A stretch of 64,000 nucleotides of DNA from an uncultured Nioella sp. (GTDB taxonomy: Bacteria; Pseudomonadota; Alphaproteobacteria; Rhodobacterales; Rhodobacteraceae): the NCBI GenBank assembly GCA_947495575.1, contig CANLZL010000004.1:1-64000 (forward strand), given 5' to 3'. Under the pieces are notes generated by a model. That model worked only from the letters and a program-made list of their open reading frames with translations, made no database searches and was not told the origin of the DNA. This document shows positions 43,429 to 55,171 of this stretch, one piece after another. A program made the translations under genes and the position numbers. Numbering within the stretch: the stretch's first letter is position 1; every line of letters begins with the position of its first letter.

Positions 43429-45780
43429 TCAGTCAGCTGTTAGTAGCGGCGGTTTCTTGCGGCTGCTGATTTGGCGGCTATCGGGCTCTTCGATCCGCAA
43501 GTCGATTTCACCCTCTTTCACACCAACCTGAACGTTGCCGCCTTTAGCCAATTTGCCAAAAAGCAATTCCTCAGCCAATGGCTTCTTGATGAATTCCTGA
43601 ATGACCCGCCCAAGTGGGCGCGCGCCCATCTTGTCGTCATAGCCTTTATCGGCCAGCCATTCGGCGGCGGGGCGCGTCAACTCGATGGTGACATTGCGAT
43701 CCATCAGCTGCGCTTCCAGTTGCAGAACGAATTTCTCAACCACTTGCAAAATGACCTCTTTCGGCAGCGCGCCGAAGCTGATCACGGCATCCAGACGGTT
43801 GCGAAACTCTGGCGTGAACGTACGCTCGATCGCGGCTGTGTCTTCGCCCTCGCGGCGATCCCGCCCAAAGCCAATTGCGGCCTTGGCCTGTTCTGCCGCC
43901 CCTGCATTTGATGTCATGATCAAGATGACATTACGGAAATCGACCGAGCGGCCATTATGGTCCGTCAATGTGCCGTGATCCATCACCTGCAACAGGATGT
44001 TGAATACGTCCGGGTGGGCCTTTTCGATTTCATCGAGCAGCAACACACAATGCGGATGCTGATCGATGCCATCTGTCAACTGCCCGCCCTGATCGAACCC
44101 GACATACCCCGGAGGAGCACCGATTAGCCGCGAAACGGCATGTTTCTCCATGTATTCCGACATATCGAACCGCAGCAATTCTACACCGAGGGTTGAGGCC
44201 AGTTGTTTGGCCACCTCGGTTTTGCCGACACCGGTTGGACCGGCGAAGAGGTAATTGCCGATGGGCTTTTCAGGCTCGCGCAGGCCAGCGCGAGCCAGCT
44301 TGATTGCCGAAGAAAGCGCCTCGATGGCATTGTCCTGACCGAAGACCACGCGCTTCAATGAAACCTCAAGATCCTTCAAAACCGCGGCATCGTCTTTAGA
44401 GACGTTTTTGGGCGGAATGCGGGCGATCTTAGCAACAACCGCCTCGATTTCTTTCGCGCCGATGGTCTTACGGCGTTTGCTTTCGGCGACGAGATGTTGG
44501 GCGGCACCCGCTTCGTCAATCACGTCAATCGCCTTATCGGGCAGTTTGCGGTCATTGATATAGCGAGCAGCCAGATCAACGGCGGATTTGATCGCGTCAT
44601 TGGTGTATTTGATGTCGTGATGTTCCTCGAAATAGGGCTTGAGGCCCTTGAGGATCTTGATCGCGTCTGGGATCGACGGCTCATTCACATCAATTTTCTG
44701 GAACCTGCGGCTGAGCGCGCGGTCCTTTTCGAAATGTTGACGGAATTCTTTGTAAGTGGTCGAACCCATGCAACGCAGTTTGCCGCCTTGGAGGGCGGGC
44801 TTGAGCAGGTTAGAGGCGTCCATCGCGCCGCCGGATGTTGCGCCGGCACCAATCACAGTGTGGATCTCGTCGATGAAGAGTACCGCATCGGGGTGATCTT
44901 CCAATTCGGTCACCACAGCCTTCAACCGTTCTTCGAAATCGCCGCGATAGCGGGTGCCCGCCAAAAGTGCGCCCATATCGAGAGAATAGATCGTGGCGCC
45001 GCTGAGAACTTCAGGTGTTTCGCCATCGACGATTTTCTTGGCCAAACCCTCAGCAATGGCCGTTTTGCCAACGCCGGGATCGCCCACCAACAGCGGGTTA
45101 TTCTTGCGACGGCGGCAAAGCACCTGAATACAGCGTTCCACCTCGTGGCTGCGACCGATCAACGGGTCGACTTCGCCCTTCATCGCCTTGGTATTCAAAT
45201 CGACGCAATACTTTGCCAGCGCCGATTCCTTTTTGTCCCCTTCGGTCGTAGCGTCGGCGCGCACGGCCTCTTCTTCGGGATCGGTTGAGCCGGACACGGT
45301 CCGCGATTCCCCGAAAGACGGGTCTTTGGCAACGCCGTGAGCAATGAAGTTTACAGCGTCATAGCGGGTCATATCCTGCTCTTGCAGGAAATAGGCTGCA
45401 TTGGATTCGCGTTCGGCAAAAATGGCGACCAGAACATTGGCCCCGGTTACTTCACTGCGGCCTGAACTTTGGACGTGGATCGCGGCGCGCTGGATCACGC
45501 GTTGGAAGGCAGCGGTCGGGACCGCTTCTGAGCCTTCGATATCGGTTTCCAGAGTCGACAGTTCATCGTCGATGAAGGAGATCAGAGTTTCGCGCAGCTC
45601 GTCGATCTCAACGCCACAGGCCTGCATCACTTTCAGGGCGTCGGGCTCGTCCAACAGGGCGAGCAACAGATGTTCAAGAGTTGCAAGTTCGTGACGACGT
45701 GCGTTGGCTTGCGCCAGTGCAGCGTGAATGGCCTGCTCAAGGGTGTTCGAAAACGACGGCACTGTTTGTGCTCCTTTCAT
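43429..45780 (-). CDS. clpA: ATP-dependent Clp protease ATP-binding subunit ClpA
   Basis: A 783-residue AAA+ unfoldase of the ClpAP protease. It has an N-terminal Clp-N domain (about 10-150), AAA domain 1 (Walker [14 protein letters not shown]; arginine finger segment [11 protein letters not shown]) and AAA domain 2 (Walker [14 protein letters not shown]). The ClpP-docking loop is [14 protein letters not shown] (IGF motif). There is no middle coiled coil as in ClpB, which fixes the assignment to ClpA. The start is at 45780 with AAAGGAG upstream. Confidence 0.96.
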   Translation of the reverse strand: MKGAQTVPSFSNTLEQAIHAALAQANARRHELATLEHLLLALLDEPDALKVMQACGVEIDELRETLISFIDDELSTLETDIEGSEAVPTAAFQRVIQRAAIHVQSSGRSEVTGANVLVAIFAERESNAAYFLQEQDMTRYDAVNFIAHGVAKDPSFGESRTVSGSTDPEEEAVRADATTEGDKKESALAKYCVDLNTKAMKGEVDPLIGRSHEVERCIQVLCRRRKNNPLLVGDPGVGKTAIAEGLAKKIVDGETPEVLSGATIYSLDMGALLAGTRYRGDFEERLKAVVTELEDHPDAVLFIDEIHTVIGAGATSGGAMDASNLLKPALQGGKLRCMGSTTYKEFRQHFEKDRALSRRFQKIDVNEPSIPDAIKILKGLKPYFEEHHDIKYTNDAIKSAVDLAARYINDRKLPDKAIDVIDEAGAAQHLVAESKRRKTIGAKEIEAVVAKIARIPPKNVSKDDAAVLKDLEVSLKRVVFGQDNAIEALSSAIKLARAGLREPEKPIGNYLFAGPTGVGKTEVAKQLASTLGVELLRFDMSEYMEKHAVSRLIGAPPGYVGFDQGGQLTDGIDQHPHCVLLLDEIEKAHPDVFNILLQVMDHGTLTDHNGRSVDFRNVILIMTSNAGAAEQAKAAIGFGRDRREGEDTAAIERTFTPEFRNRLDAVISFGALPKEVILQVVEKFVLQLEAQLMDRNVTIELTRPAAEWLADKGYDDKMGARPLGRVIQEFIKKPLAEELLFGKLAKGGNVQVGVKEGEIDLRIEEPDSRQISSRKKPPLLTAD

Positions 45781-45964
45781 TGCGCCGGCCCGGCGCGTGT
45801 TTCAAAGCGCCTGACCAACAGTGGCCTCATACTCTTAAGGTTCGGTTTTCTTTTCGACAGTTCAAGGCATTTCTCTTCAAATTGCGATAAGTCAGACGTG
45901 ATCTGCCTGATTTTTATGCATTGTTGCATCCATACCTATATGTCGAATGCCGCAAGGGAAGCGT

Positions 45965-46732
45965 TCAAAACCGATCTTTTCGGGCCCGAATTTCGGTGAA
46001 AACCTCAACGTCCGAGGCATTCTGCATCTTCAATCGGGATTTGATTTCAGGGATATGGGCGCGGAGGAACGGGTTTGTGTTCAATTCTTCGCGTAGGGTT
46101 GACGGGACTGTGGGGTGACCGGCTGCGCGGGCCGCGGCTGTCGCCTCAACCCTTGAGATAAGGTCAGGATTGTCTGGTTCAATGGTCATCGCAAATTTCG
46201 CGTTGGCGGCAGTATACTCGTGCCCGGAATAAACAGTGGTATCGCGCGGCAGCGCCGCGAGTTTGCCAAGGCTTGCAAACATCTGGTCCGGAGTGCCTTC
46301 AAACAATCGCCCGCAGCCAAGCGCCATAAGGCTATCGGCGGTGAAGACCGCATCCGAGTCTGGGAAGTGAAACGCGATATGACCTACGGTATGTCCAGAG
46401 ACATCCATGAAGTTGCCGACCTCGGCGCCAATCTTTACTGGGTCGCCGGCGGCGAGCGCGTGATCGAGCTGTGGCAGCCGGTGCGCATCTGCGGCGTTTC
46501 CCCAAGTTTTGGCTCCGGTTGCGTCCACCAGGGCCGCCACTCCGTCGATGTGGTCCCAGTGATGATGGGTGATCAGGATATCACTCAGCGTCCAACCGCG
46601 CCGGAAAAGTTCTGATTCAATTGGGGCCGGGTCTGGCACATCGACAACACCTGTTGCCCCGGTGCTTGGATCGTGCAGAAGGAATGCATAGTTGTCCGAC
46701 AGGCAGGCAACTGTGACGATTTCCAAAGTCAT
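45965..46732 (-). CDS. gloB: Hydroxyacylglutathione hydrolase (glyoxalase II)
   Basis: A 255-residue metallo-beta-lactamase-fold enzyme. It has the metal motif THHHWDHIDG (about 54-63), VSGHTVGHIAFH, FTADSLMALGCGRLFEGT and YSGHEYT. The C-terminal substrate-binding helix has NTNPFLRAH. It hydrolyses S-lactoylglutathione from methylglyoxal detoxification. ATG 46732 starts at the first conserved strand; the earlier frame lies in the divergent gene. Confidence 0.95.
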   Translation of the reverse strand: MTLEIVTVACLSDNYAFLLHDPSTGATGVVDVPDPAPIESELFRRGWTLSDILITHHHWDHIDGVAALVDATGAKTWGNAADAHRLPQLDHALAAGDPVKIGAEVGNFMDVSGHTVGHIAFHFPDSDAVFTADSLMALGCGRLFEGTPDQMFASLGKLAALPRDTTVYSGHEYTAANAKFAMTIEPDNPDLISRVEATAAARAAGHPTVPSTLREELNTNPFLRAHIPEIKSRLKMQNASDVEVFTEIRARKDRF

Positions 46733-46795
46733 GGCTTTTTTGTCCTTCCTAGGTAAGCTGCGCCCAGACCGTCGCCCAAAGTAAAGGCCGTTGCA

Positions 46796-47578
46796 ATGCA
46801 TCTTGATGTGCTGGACCTGCGCCAGTTCTACTATCGGACCCGGCTTGGGCGGATCGCACAGAAATCTGTGCGCGATCAGGTTGTTCGGTTTTGGCCCGAA
46901 GCCAAGGGCGAGACAATGGTAGGGTTTGGGTTCGCAGTGCCGTTAATGCGCCCTTACCTGAACGAAGCCGAGCGCGTCATTGGCCTGATGCCAGGGGCGC
47001 AAGGTGTGATGCCCTGGCCACCCGGGATGAAAAATGTCTCGGTCCTGTGCCATGAAGCGAACTGGCCGTTGGCGTCTGGCACAGTTGATCGCCTGATCTG
47101 CATGCATGGCATCGAAACGTCACAGCAACCATCGGTCGTTCTGGAGGAGTGTCAGCGGGTGTTGGCACCGGGTGGTCGGGCATTGTTCATCGTTCCCAAT
47201 CGCGGCGGGCTTTGGGCGCGGCGCGATGTAACCCCGTTTGGGTTCGGTCGGCCCTATTCCCTTGGTCAGCTTGAGGCGCAGGTCAAAGAGTTCGGTTTTT
47301 CCCCTGAGCGCCACCGGGCCGCCCTTTTTGCCCCGCCCAGTCACGGACGGTTTTGGTTAAAGAGCTCGGAGCTGGTCGAAAAGATGGGTCGCAAACTCAG
47401 CAATTATTATGCAGGCGGCGTCATCATGCTGGAAGCAAGCAAACAAACCTACGCGCCGACCCGGCCTGGGCTGGCTGAAAGAGTGCGCCGACCGCTTAGA
47501 ATCCTCGACTCCGCCCCCCAGCCCGCGACCCGCCAAAAAGGTGAAATTTCGGTATGTGAGACCGGAAATCGTGCATAG
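46796..47578 (+). CDS. Class I SAM-dependent methyltransferase
   Basis: A 260-residue methyltransferase of the Methyltransf_11 type. The SAM-binding strand region includes [15 protein letters not shown] (motif I). [20 protein letters not shown] gives motif II, and [18 protein letters not shown] gives motif III. It is divergent from gloB with 63 bases between starts, a pairing seen in other Rhodobacteraceae. The methyl acceptor is unknown. Confidence 0.85.
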   Translation: MHLDVLDLRQFYYRTRLGRIAQKSVRDQVVRFWPEAKGETMVGFGFAVPLMRPYLNEAERVIGLMPGAQGVMPWPPGMKNVSVLCHEANWPLASGTVDRLICMHGIETSQQPSVVLEECQRVLAPGGRALFIVPNRGGLWARRDVTPFGFGRPYSLGQLEAQVKEFGFSPERHRAALFAPPSHGRFWLKSSELVEKMGRKLSNYYAGGVIMLEASKQTYAPTRPGLAERVRRPLRILDSAPQPATRQKGEISVCETGNRA

Positions 47579-47845
47579 AACAGGCTGACTCGCGAGAAAT
47601 CCACAGAAAAATGCGTCTTTTCTGGCGGCTTCAAAGCGTCGCAGTTCGGTTTTTTGGGCGTAAATCCCTGTAAAATAAATGAAAATAGGGTGCACTCGCT
47701 ACGCAGCGTAGTTGTTGCAGGTTATAGAACCCTCTGCTACATCCTGCGCGATTTCGATGGACGGGTGAGAGAGAGCCGTCCTGATAAGCGGAACTGCCGG
47801 GCATGCCTTTTGCGTGATCCCGGCCACTAAAGCGGAAGGGTGGAC

Positions 47846-48406
47846 GTGTCCGAACCAGCTTCGATCTCAAGCGGCATTGCCTCGCGTTACGCGACAGCAG
47901 TGTTTGAACTCGCCTCGGAAGGGAACGCATTGGATGGGCTGGAAGCCGATCTGGGCACGCTGGAAGGGGCGCTGAACGATAGCGCGGACCTTCGCGATCT
48001 GATCAATTCTCCCATCTATTCCCGTGATGATATGCAGGCCGGTATTGGCGCAGTTGCCGCAGGTTTGGGCCTGGGCGACACCCTAGCCAATACGCTGCAA
48101 TTGATGGCTTCCAAGCGCCGCCTTTTTGTTGTGCCCGCGATGCTCAGCACATTGCGCGCGAAGATTGCGGAACACAAAGGCGAAGTAACCGCCGATGTTG
48201 TGTCGGCCAAGGCGCTGACCAAGACCCAAGCAGACAAACTTGCCAAGGCCCTGAAAGCGGCAATTGGTAAAGATGTGAACCTGAATGCGACCGTGGATGA
48301 GAAAATCATCGGCGGTCTTGTTGTTAAAGTTGGCTCGAAGATGATCGACACCTCGATCCGCTCCAAGCTTAACTCCCTCCAGAACTCCATGAAAGAGGTC
48401 GGATAA
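47846..48406 (+). CDS. atpH: F1 ATP synthase delta subunit
   Basis: The 186-residue delta (OSCP-like) subunit linking F1 to the stator. It has [19 protein letters not shown] at the start, [17 protein letters not shown] in the middle, and [32 protein letters not shown] at the end. GTG at 47846 is chosen over GTG 47840 because GGAAGGG lies five bases upstream and MSEPASIS is a plausible N-terminus. It is first of five cotranscribed F1 genes and ends overlapping atpA (TAATG). Confidence 0.93.
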   Translation: MSEPASISSGIASRYATAVFELASEGNALDGLEADLGTLEGALNDSADLRDLINSPIYSRDDMQAGIGAVAAGLGLGDTLANTLQLMASKRRLFVVPAMLSTLRAKIAEHKGEVTADVVSAKALTKTQADKLAKALKAAIGKDVNLNATVDEKIIGGLVVKVGSKMIDTSIRSKLNSLQNSMKEVG

Positions 48407-49944
48407 TGACTATCCAAGCAGCCGAGATCTCTGCGATCCTAAAAGAGCAGATCAAAAGCTTTGGCCAAGATGCCGAAGTTGCAGAAGTAGGCCGTGTGCT
48501 GTCCGTTGGTGACGGTATTGCGCGCGTTTACGGTCTGGACAATGTCCAAGCCGGTGAGATGGTCGAATTCCCCGGCGGCATCATGGGGATGGCGCTGAAC
48601 CTCGAAACCGACAACGTCGGTGTGGTTATCTTCGGCTCTGACCGCGACATTAAAGAAGGCGACACTGTTAAGCGTACGAACTCCATCGTGGACGTTCCTG
48701 CCGGTGACGCGCTTTTGGGTCGCGTTGTTGACGGTCTGGGCAACCCTCTGGACGGCAAAGGCCCGATCGAGGGTGCCGAGCGTCGGGTTGCTGACTCCAA
48801 GGCGCCGGGCATTATCCCGCGTAAATCGGTTCACGAGCCGATGGCAACCGGCCTGAAATCGGTTGACGCGATGATCCCGATTGGTCGTGGCCAGCGTGAG
48901 CTGATCATTGGTGACCGTCAGACCGGTAAAACTGCCGTTGCTCTGGATGCGATCCTGAACCAGAAATCCTACAATGATGCCGCTGGCGACGACGAGAGCA
49001 AAAAACTCTACTGCGTCTATGTTGCGGTTGGTCAAAAGCGTTCGACCGTTGCTCAGTTGGTGAAGAAGCTGGAAGAAACCGGCGCGATTGAATATTCGAT
49101 CGTTGTTGCCGCGACCGCATCTGACCCTGCGCCGATGCAGTTCCTTGCACCCTACGCCGCGACCGCGATGGCCGAATACTTCCGTGACAACGGCCGCCAC
49201 GCTCTGATCGTGTATGATGACCTGTCCAAGCAGGCCGTTTCTTACCGTCAAATGTCGCTGTTGCTGCGTCGTCCGCCCGGACGTGAAGCCTATCCTGGTG
49301 ACGTTTTCTACCTTCACTCCCGTCTGTTGGAGCGTTCGGCCAAGCTGAACGAAGATCACGGTGCAGGCTCTTTGACCGCACTGCCGATCATTGAAACCCA
49401 GGGTGGTGACGTTTCGGCCTTTATTCCGACCAACGTGATCTCGATCACCGACGGCCAGATCTTCCTTGAAACCGAATTGTTCTTCCAGGGTATCCGCCCT
49501 GCTGTGAACACCGGTCTTTCAGTTAGCCGTGTTGGTTCGTCGGCACAGACCAAGGCGATGTCCTCCGTTGCGGGGCCGGTGAAACTGTCGCTGGCTCAGT
49601 ACCGCGAAATGGCGGCCTTTGCTCAGTTTGGTTCTGACCTTGATGCTGCTACTCAGCGTCTCTTGAACCGTGGTTCGCGTCTGACCGAGCTGATGAAACA
49701 GCCGCAGTACTCGCCGCTGACCAACGCCGAAATCGTTTGCATCATTTTCGCAGGGACCAATGGTTACCTCGACAATGTCGATATCAAAGACGTTGCCCGC
49801 TTTGAGGCTGGCCTTCTGGCGCATCTGCGCGGCAAACACGCTGAGCTGCTGGCCGACATCACCGACAATGACCGCAAGGTTAAAGGTGAGCTGGAAGACA
49901 AGGTTAAGGCCGCACTCGACGATTTTGCTGCCGACTTCGCATAA
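48406..49944 (+). CDS. atpA: F1 ATP synthase alpha subunit
   Basis: The 512-residue non-catalytic nucleotide-binding subunit. Walker A is [13 protein letters not shown] (about 169-177); [11 protein letters not shown] and the ATP synthase signature in [14 protein letters not shown] follow. It overlaps the atpH stop by one base and precedes atpG by 12 bases. Length and motifs are normal. Confidence 0.98.
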   Translation: MTIQAAEISAILKEQIKSFGQDAEVAEVGRVLSVGDGIARVYGLDNVQAGEMVEFPGGIMGMALNLETDNVGVVIFGSDRDIKEGDTVKRTNSIVDVPAGDALLGRVVDGLGNPLDGKGPIEGAERRVADSKAPGIIPRKSVHEPMATGLKSVDAMIPIGRGQRELIIGDRQTGKTAVALDAILNQKSYNDAAGDDESKKLYCVYVAVGQKRSTVAQLVKKLEETGAIEYSIVVAATASDPAPMQFLAPYAATAMAEYFRDNGRHALIVYDDLSKQAVSYRQMSLLLRRPPGREAYPGDVFYLHSRLLERSAKLNEDHGAGSLTALPIIETQGGDVSAFIPTNVISITDGQIFLETELFFQGIRPAVNTGLSVSRVGSSAQTKAMSSVAGPVKLSLAQYREMAAFAQFGSDLDAATQRLLNRGSRLTELMKQPQYSPLTNAEIVCIIFAGTNGYLDNVDIKDVARFEAGLLAHLRGKHAELLADITDNDRKVKGELEDKVKAALDDFAADFA

Positions 49945-49956
49945 GGGAGACTGGGC

Positions 49957-50835
49957 ATGCCAAGTCTCAAGGACCTAAAAAACAGGATCGAGTCGGTCAA
50001 ATCGACCCGCAAGATCACCAAGGCGATGCAAATGGTCGCTGCTGCAAAACTGCGCCGTGCGCAGGAAGCGGCAGAGGCCGGGCGTCCCTATGCCGAGCGT
50101 ATGCTGGCCGTCATGGGCGGTCTGGCTTCCTCGGTTGGCAATTCGGAAGGCGCTCCGCGCCTTCTGGCTGGTACCGGATCCGACCAGACCCACCTGTTGG
50201 TGGTGATGACCTCGGAGCGCGGGCTCTGCGGCGGCTTCAACACCACGATCGTACGTCTTGTACGCACGCGGATTGAAGAGCTGCTGGCGGCTGGCAAAAC
50301 CGTGAAGATTCTGACGGTCGGCAAAAAAGGCCGTGAGCAGTTGAAGCGGGATTACGCGGAACTGATGGTCGCGCATGTCGACCTCACCGAAGTGAAGAAT
50401 ATCGGATACGCGAATGCGTCCGAGATCGCTGCAGATGTTTTGGCCCGCTTTGATGCTGGCGAATACGATGTGGCATCAATCTACTTCAACACTTTCCAAT
50501 CGGTAATCAGCCAGGTTCCAACCGAAACCCAGATCGTTCCGGCCAAGTTCGATGCGCCCGAGGAGGCCGATGGCGCCTCGACGCTCTACGATTATGAACC
50601 GTCGGAAGAAGCCGTTCTCGAAGACTTGCTGCCACGCGGTGTGGCCACGCAGATCTTTTCGGCCCTTCTGGAAAACGCAGCGTCTGAACAAGGCGCACGG
50701 ATGTCGGCAATGGATAACGCTACGCGCAACGCGGGCGACATGATCGACAAACTGACGATTCAGTACAACCGCTCGCGTCAGGCTGTCATCACCAACGAGC
50801 TGATCGAAATCATTTCGGGCGCGGAAGCGCTCTAA
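49957..50835 (+). CDS. atpG: F1 ATP synthase gamma subunit
   Basis: The 292-residue rotor shaft. The N-terminal helix is [20 protein letters not shown], followed by [16 protein letters not shown]. The central part has [12 protein letters not shown], and the C-terminal helix ends [15 protein letters not shown]. The C-terminal helix is typical of the subunit. It is 12 bases after atpA and 21 before atpD. Confidence 0.97.
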   Translation: MPSLKDLKNRIESVKSTRKITKAMQMVAAAKLRRAQEAAEAGRPYAERMLAVMGGLASSVGNSEGAPRLLAGTGSDQTHLLVVMTSERGLCGGFNTTIVRLVRTRIEELLAAGKTVKILTVGKKGREQLKRDYAELMVAHVDLTEVKNIGYANASEIAADVLARFDAGEYDVASIYFNTFQSVISQVPTETQIVPAKFDAPEEADGASTLYDYEPSEEAVLEDLLPRGVATQIFSALLENAASEQGARMSAMDNATRNAGDMIDKLTIQYNRSRQAVITNELIEIISGAEAL

Positions 50836-52281
<1,446 letters not shown>

Positions 52282-52293
52282 TAGGAGGGCCTT

Positions 52294-52695
52294 ATGGCCG
52301 ATTTGATGCAATTTGATCTCGTGAGCCCTGAGCGGAAGCTTGCTTCCGTCCAGGCGGCCACGGTCCAGATCCCCGGCGCTGACGGGGATTTGACGGCCAT
52401 GGCCGACCACGCACCGATGATCACCACCCTGCGCCCCGGTGTGCTGACCGTGGAAGGCCCAGAGGGCACCGTGGAATATGTTGTCACTGGCGGTTTTGCA
52501 GATGTCGCGGGCCCATCTGTTTCGGTTTTGGCCGAACGGGCGATGCCCAAAGCAGAGGTGACTGGTGAAGTTCTGGCCGAACTGATCGCTGAGGCAGAAG
52601 CCAAGCGTGATGCGGCTACGGATACAGCTGTTGATGTCGCTGCCAAATTGGTGGCCGATCTCAACGCATTGCGTGACGCCTTGGGTGCGGCCTGA
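52294..52695 (+). CDS. atpC: F1 ATP synthase epsilon subunit
   Basis: The 133-residue epsilon subunit. The N-terminal beta barrel has [35 protein letters not shown] and [11 protein letters not shown] short C-terminal helical part follows (about 90-133). It ends the operon and is followed by a strong terminator. Confidence 0.95.
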   Translation: MADLMQFDLVSPERKLASVQAATVQIPGADGDLTAMADHAPMITTLRPGVLTVEGPEGTVEYVVTGGFADVAGPSVSVLAERAMPKAEVTGEVLAELIAEAEAKRDAATDTAVDVAAKLVADLNALRDALGAA

Positions 52696-52724
52696 AGCGG
52701 CTAGCATCTGCATAGACAAGTTTT

Positions 52725-52760
52725 GCGCCGCGCTGGTTTTTCCGGCGCGGCGCTTTTTTT
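52725..52760 (+). terminator. Terminator of the atp operon
   Basis: A perfect nine-base stem GCGCCGCGC/GCGCGGCGC (52725-52733, 52745-52753) is followed by seven T residues (52754-52760). It lies 30 bases after the atpC stop. Confidence 0.92.
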
Positions 52761-52842
52761 GTTCCGCTTTTGGCGTGTATTTTCCCAAATAAAACCGTAA
52801 TCACATTGATTATGGGGCATTCGGGTAGCAAGCGAAGACCAA

Positions 52843-53193
52843 ATGAAAAGAATTCAGAACAACCTCGTTGGTATTGATCAAGGCAGTCAGGTTCTCTTTG
52901 AAGACTATGAAACCGGCGGCGAAATGTGGACAGGCAAGGGTGACCGTCAGGTTATGTTTCCTGTTCGTTTTGGCAAACCATTTAAGACGCCACCATTGGT
53001 GCATGTCTCGATGTCGATGATCGACATGGGAAACGAGGCCTATATGCGCCTTGATTTGCGTGCAGCGAATATCAGGCGCCAAGGGTTCGAGTTGGTTTTC
53101 AACACTTGGGAAGACAGTAAAGTTGCCCGAATCCGTGCAGATTGGATGGCAATTGGCGAACTGCCCTATGAGGATGATTGGGATCTTTATTGA
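52843..53193 (+). CDS. H-type lectin domain protein
   Basis: A 116-residue protein that is almost entirely one H-type lectin domain: GSQVLFEDYETGGEMWTG and RQVMFPVRFGKPFKTPPLVHVSMSMIDMG, then GFELVFNTWEDSKVARIRADWMAIG. H-type lectins bind GalNAc-type sugars as trimers in animals (Helix, Dictyostelium discoidin). There is no signal peptide, so its place in the cell is unclear. It stands alone after the atp operon and may have its own promoter. Confidence 0.82.
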   Translation: MKRIQNNLVGIDQGSQVLFEDYETGGEMWTGKGDRQVMFPVRFGKPFKTPPLVHVSMSMIDMGNEAYMRLDLRAANIRRQGFELVFNTWEDSKVARIRADWMAIGELPYEDDWDLY

Positions 53194-53234
53194 AGTCCAA
53201 AAAAGGGGCGACCAGTCTGGCCGCCCCACTGAAG

Positions 53235-53702
53235 TTATTCCGTCAACAGTCGCGACCCATGTGGGTTGTCGATAACCATCCGCCAGCTGCCATCGGACTG
53301 GCGCCGTAGGACGGCGACAGACAGGCCGGATTGTTGCATTGCTGTGCCGTCAGGCAACGTGGCCTGCATCGACCAAGGGGCGATATGCATGGCGGTATCG
53401 CCAGCAACAATCACTTCATGACCGCCATAGGTAAACTCAGGCGACATACTGGCCATCTGAGTGAACATCGCCGTCAAGGTTTCCGTGTCACTTACGGGGG
53501 CTTCCGGCTCAAATACTACCACAGCGCCGGGTTCATAGCTGTCCATCACGCGCCCAATGTCGGCGGCTTGGAAGGCGCTGGTCATGCCTTGAATGGCATT
53601 CAGCACCGCGGTTTCAGTTGCAGTCATTTCTTCTCCTCTCAGGGGTGTTGTGGCCAATAAGCCAAGGCATAGCGCGGCCATGCGCGCGGAAACGCGTTTC
53701 AT
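53235..53702 (-). CDS. Exported NTF2/SnoaL-like protein
   Basis: A 155-residue protein with a signal peptide (MKRVSARMAALCLGLLATTPLRGEE). A NTF2-like fold follows: VLNAIQGMTSAFQAADIGRVMDSYEPGAVVVFEPE at the start, then the strands TYGGHEVIVAGDTAMHI and GLSVAVLRRQSDGSWRMVIDNPHG. It lies 39 bases after the sigma-factor gene in the same direction, so the pair is likely one operon. It may sense or handle a small molecule; the ligand is unknown. Confidence 0.8.
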   Translation of the reverse strand: MKRVSARMAALCLGLLATTPLRGEEMTATETAVLNAIQGMTSAFQAADIGRVMDSYEPGAVVVFEPEAPVSDTETLTAMFTQMASMSPEFTYGGHEVIVAGDTAMHIAPWSMQATLPDGTAMQQSGLSVAVLRRQSDGSWRMVIDNPHGSRLLTE

Positions 53703-53741
53703 AAAATTTCCTTTCAAGTCAGTGGGGTAGGGTGAAGTTGT

Positions 53742-54545
53742 TTAGCCGGACGGGACCACGATCTGCATTATTTGCGTAACCAGATCCTTAGGGGCGGGCA
53801 GGGGGCCGGTCGCGCGTTGAAGCTTTAACGTGGCCAGCTCGGACTGCACCTTTGCGGCGTCGGCTTTGACTTCATCATAATTCGGTGCAGCCCCAAATTC
53901 GGGATCCGGCCCGACACGGCCAAGTTCAATTGCTGCGGGCAGCCGGCGGGGGCAACGGCAAGGCGCATCAGCGGAAACAAGGCCACAAGACCGCGCTGTA
54001 AATGCCTCAACTTCCTTACGCGCGCGCGCCAATCTTTGGCGATATGTCGCCTTTTCGATTTCAAGGATTTCAGCAGCCTCAGCATGATCCATCTCAAGAA
54101 TATCGCCCAGAACGTATGCGACGCGAGCAGGGGCCTTGAGACAGACGAGCATTGCCATTGTGCAGCGAATACGCAGGTCATTCAGCATCACATGATCTTC
54201 GGGCGCAGCCTGTGCATCATCGACGAGCCCGGAATTGAGGTCATCCTCAAATATATCAAATGTAAGCGGAGGAAGTCGCGACAGCACGGATTGCGCGGTC
54301 AGCAGATAGTTGGTCGCTACACGGTAAGCCCAAGTTTCAAATTTCGCTTCGCCGCGAAAAGCGGCCAGTCGGGTCACAATCCGGATCAGGATTTCCTGCG
54401 TGGCATCTTTTGCATGTTCGGGGTCGGCCAGCATCCGCAGCGCTAGCCGGTGAACCCGATCCTGCATAGCGCGAATGATCTCTTCCAGCGCGGCGGCATT
54501 GCCGTCGCGGGCTAGTGAAACGGTTTCGGAAGATATTTCGGCCAC
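53742..54545 (-). CDS. ECF-type RNA polymerase sigma factor with C-terminal extension
   Basis: A 267-residue sigma factor. Region 2 spans about 20-85 (AKDATQEILIRIVTRLAAFRGEAKFETWAYRVATNYLL). Region 4 is at about 125-175, with the helix-turn-helix ILEMDHAEAAEILEIEKATYRQRLARARK. About 90 extra residues follow, starting with a cysteine cluster at C187, C196 and C198 (CGLVSADAPCRCPRR) that could bind zinc. ECF factors are usually about 180 residues, so the extension is notable. No anti-sigma gene is adjacent; the next gene encodes an exported NTF2-like protein. Confidence 0.87.
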   Translation of the reverse strand: MAEISSETVSLARDGNAAALEEIIRAMQDRVHRLALRMLADPEHAKDATQEILIRIVTRLAAFRGEAKFETWAYRVATNYLLTAQSVLSRLPPLTFDIFEDDLNSGLVDDAQAAPEDHVMLNDLRIRCTMAMLVCLKAPARVAYVLGDILEMDHAEAAEILEIEKATYRQRLARARKEVEAFTARSCGLVSADAPCRCPRRLPAAIELGRVGPDPEFGAAPNYDEVKADAAKVQSELATLKLQRATGPLPAPKDLVTQIMQIVVPSG

Positions 54546-54659
54546 GGGTCATCCCTCAATTCTGCGGTTCTATTTATTTAGACACGCAGGTGAAGGGATG
54601 TGTGACAAAGTTTTTTCGTCGCGGGGAAAAGAAACGGTCCCCGCGATCTTGGGTCTAAC

Positions 54660-55094
54660 CTAGTGGACCGTCAGGCAGCTGCAATCGGCGTCATGGCTCA
54701 CCTTTTGCGAGACGCTTCCCAAAATGGCGCTGGTCAACCGTCCCAGTCCGCGGCGGCCCATGACAACCAAATCGGCGTCAGTCAGTTTCAGGGTTCGCAG
54801 AATGTCTTCTGCCGGATCGTCAAAACCAATGGTTGAGTCCACAGAGGTGCAGCCCATTTCCTTCGCGTCAGCCATCGCCTTGTCGACCACTTTATGTCCG
54901 GCCTCTTCAATGATGGCGCGGTTGGGCTTTATTTCGATCGCGGCTGAGCCGACGGCATGCCCGACAGTCTCCAATTGGGGGGAGTGCACCAGGTGAAGGC
55001 TGGAGCCATAATGATTGGCGAGATCACAGGCCACCTTCAACGCGTGGTTACTGGGCTCAGATCCATCTACGGCGACGACAATATTCTCGAACAT
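54660..55094 (-). CDS. Universal stress protein (UspA family)
   Basis: A 144-residue UspA-fold protein. The N-terminus is NIVVAVDGSEPSNHAL, and the ATP-binding loop is VVMGRRGLGRLTSAILGSVSQKV (G-x2-G-x9-G-S type) near residue 112. It probably binds ATP. ATG 55094 is preferred over the in-frame GTG at 55097. It stands alone between sigma factor and prs. Confidence 0.93.
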   Translation of the reverse strand: MFENIVVAVDGSEPSNHALKVACDLANHYGSSLHLVHSPQLETVGHAVGSAAIEIKPNRAIIEEAGHKVVDKAMADAKEMGCTSVDSTIGFDDPAEDILRTLKLTDADLVVMGRRGLGRLTSAILGSVSQKVSHDADCSCLTVH

Positions 55095-55171
55095 CACACT
55101 CTCCCTATGTTGTTAAAACAAACGGAGTGTATCAGTACCTGACAATTTTACCTTGATTTGGGTCAATGCAC

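Noticed and set aside
45781-45964. Heat-shock (RpoH) promoter before clpA
   Set aside because: CTTGAA is present on the minus strand near 45861-45866, but no matching -10 at the right spacing could be found by eye.
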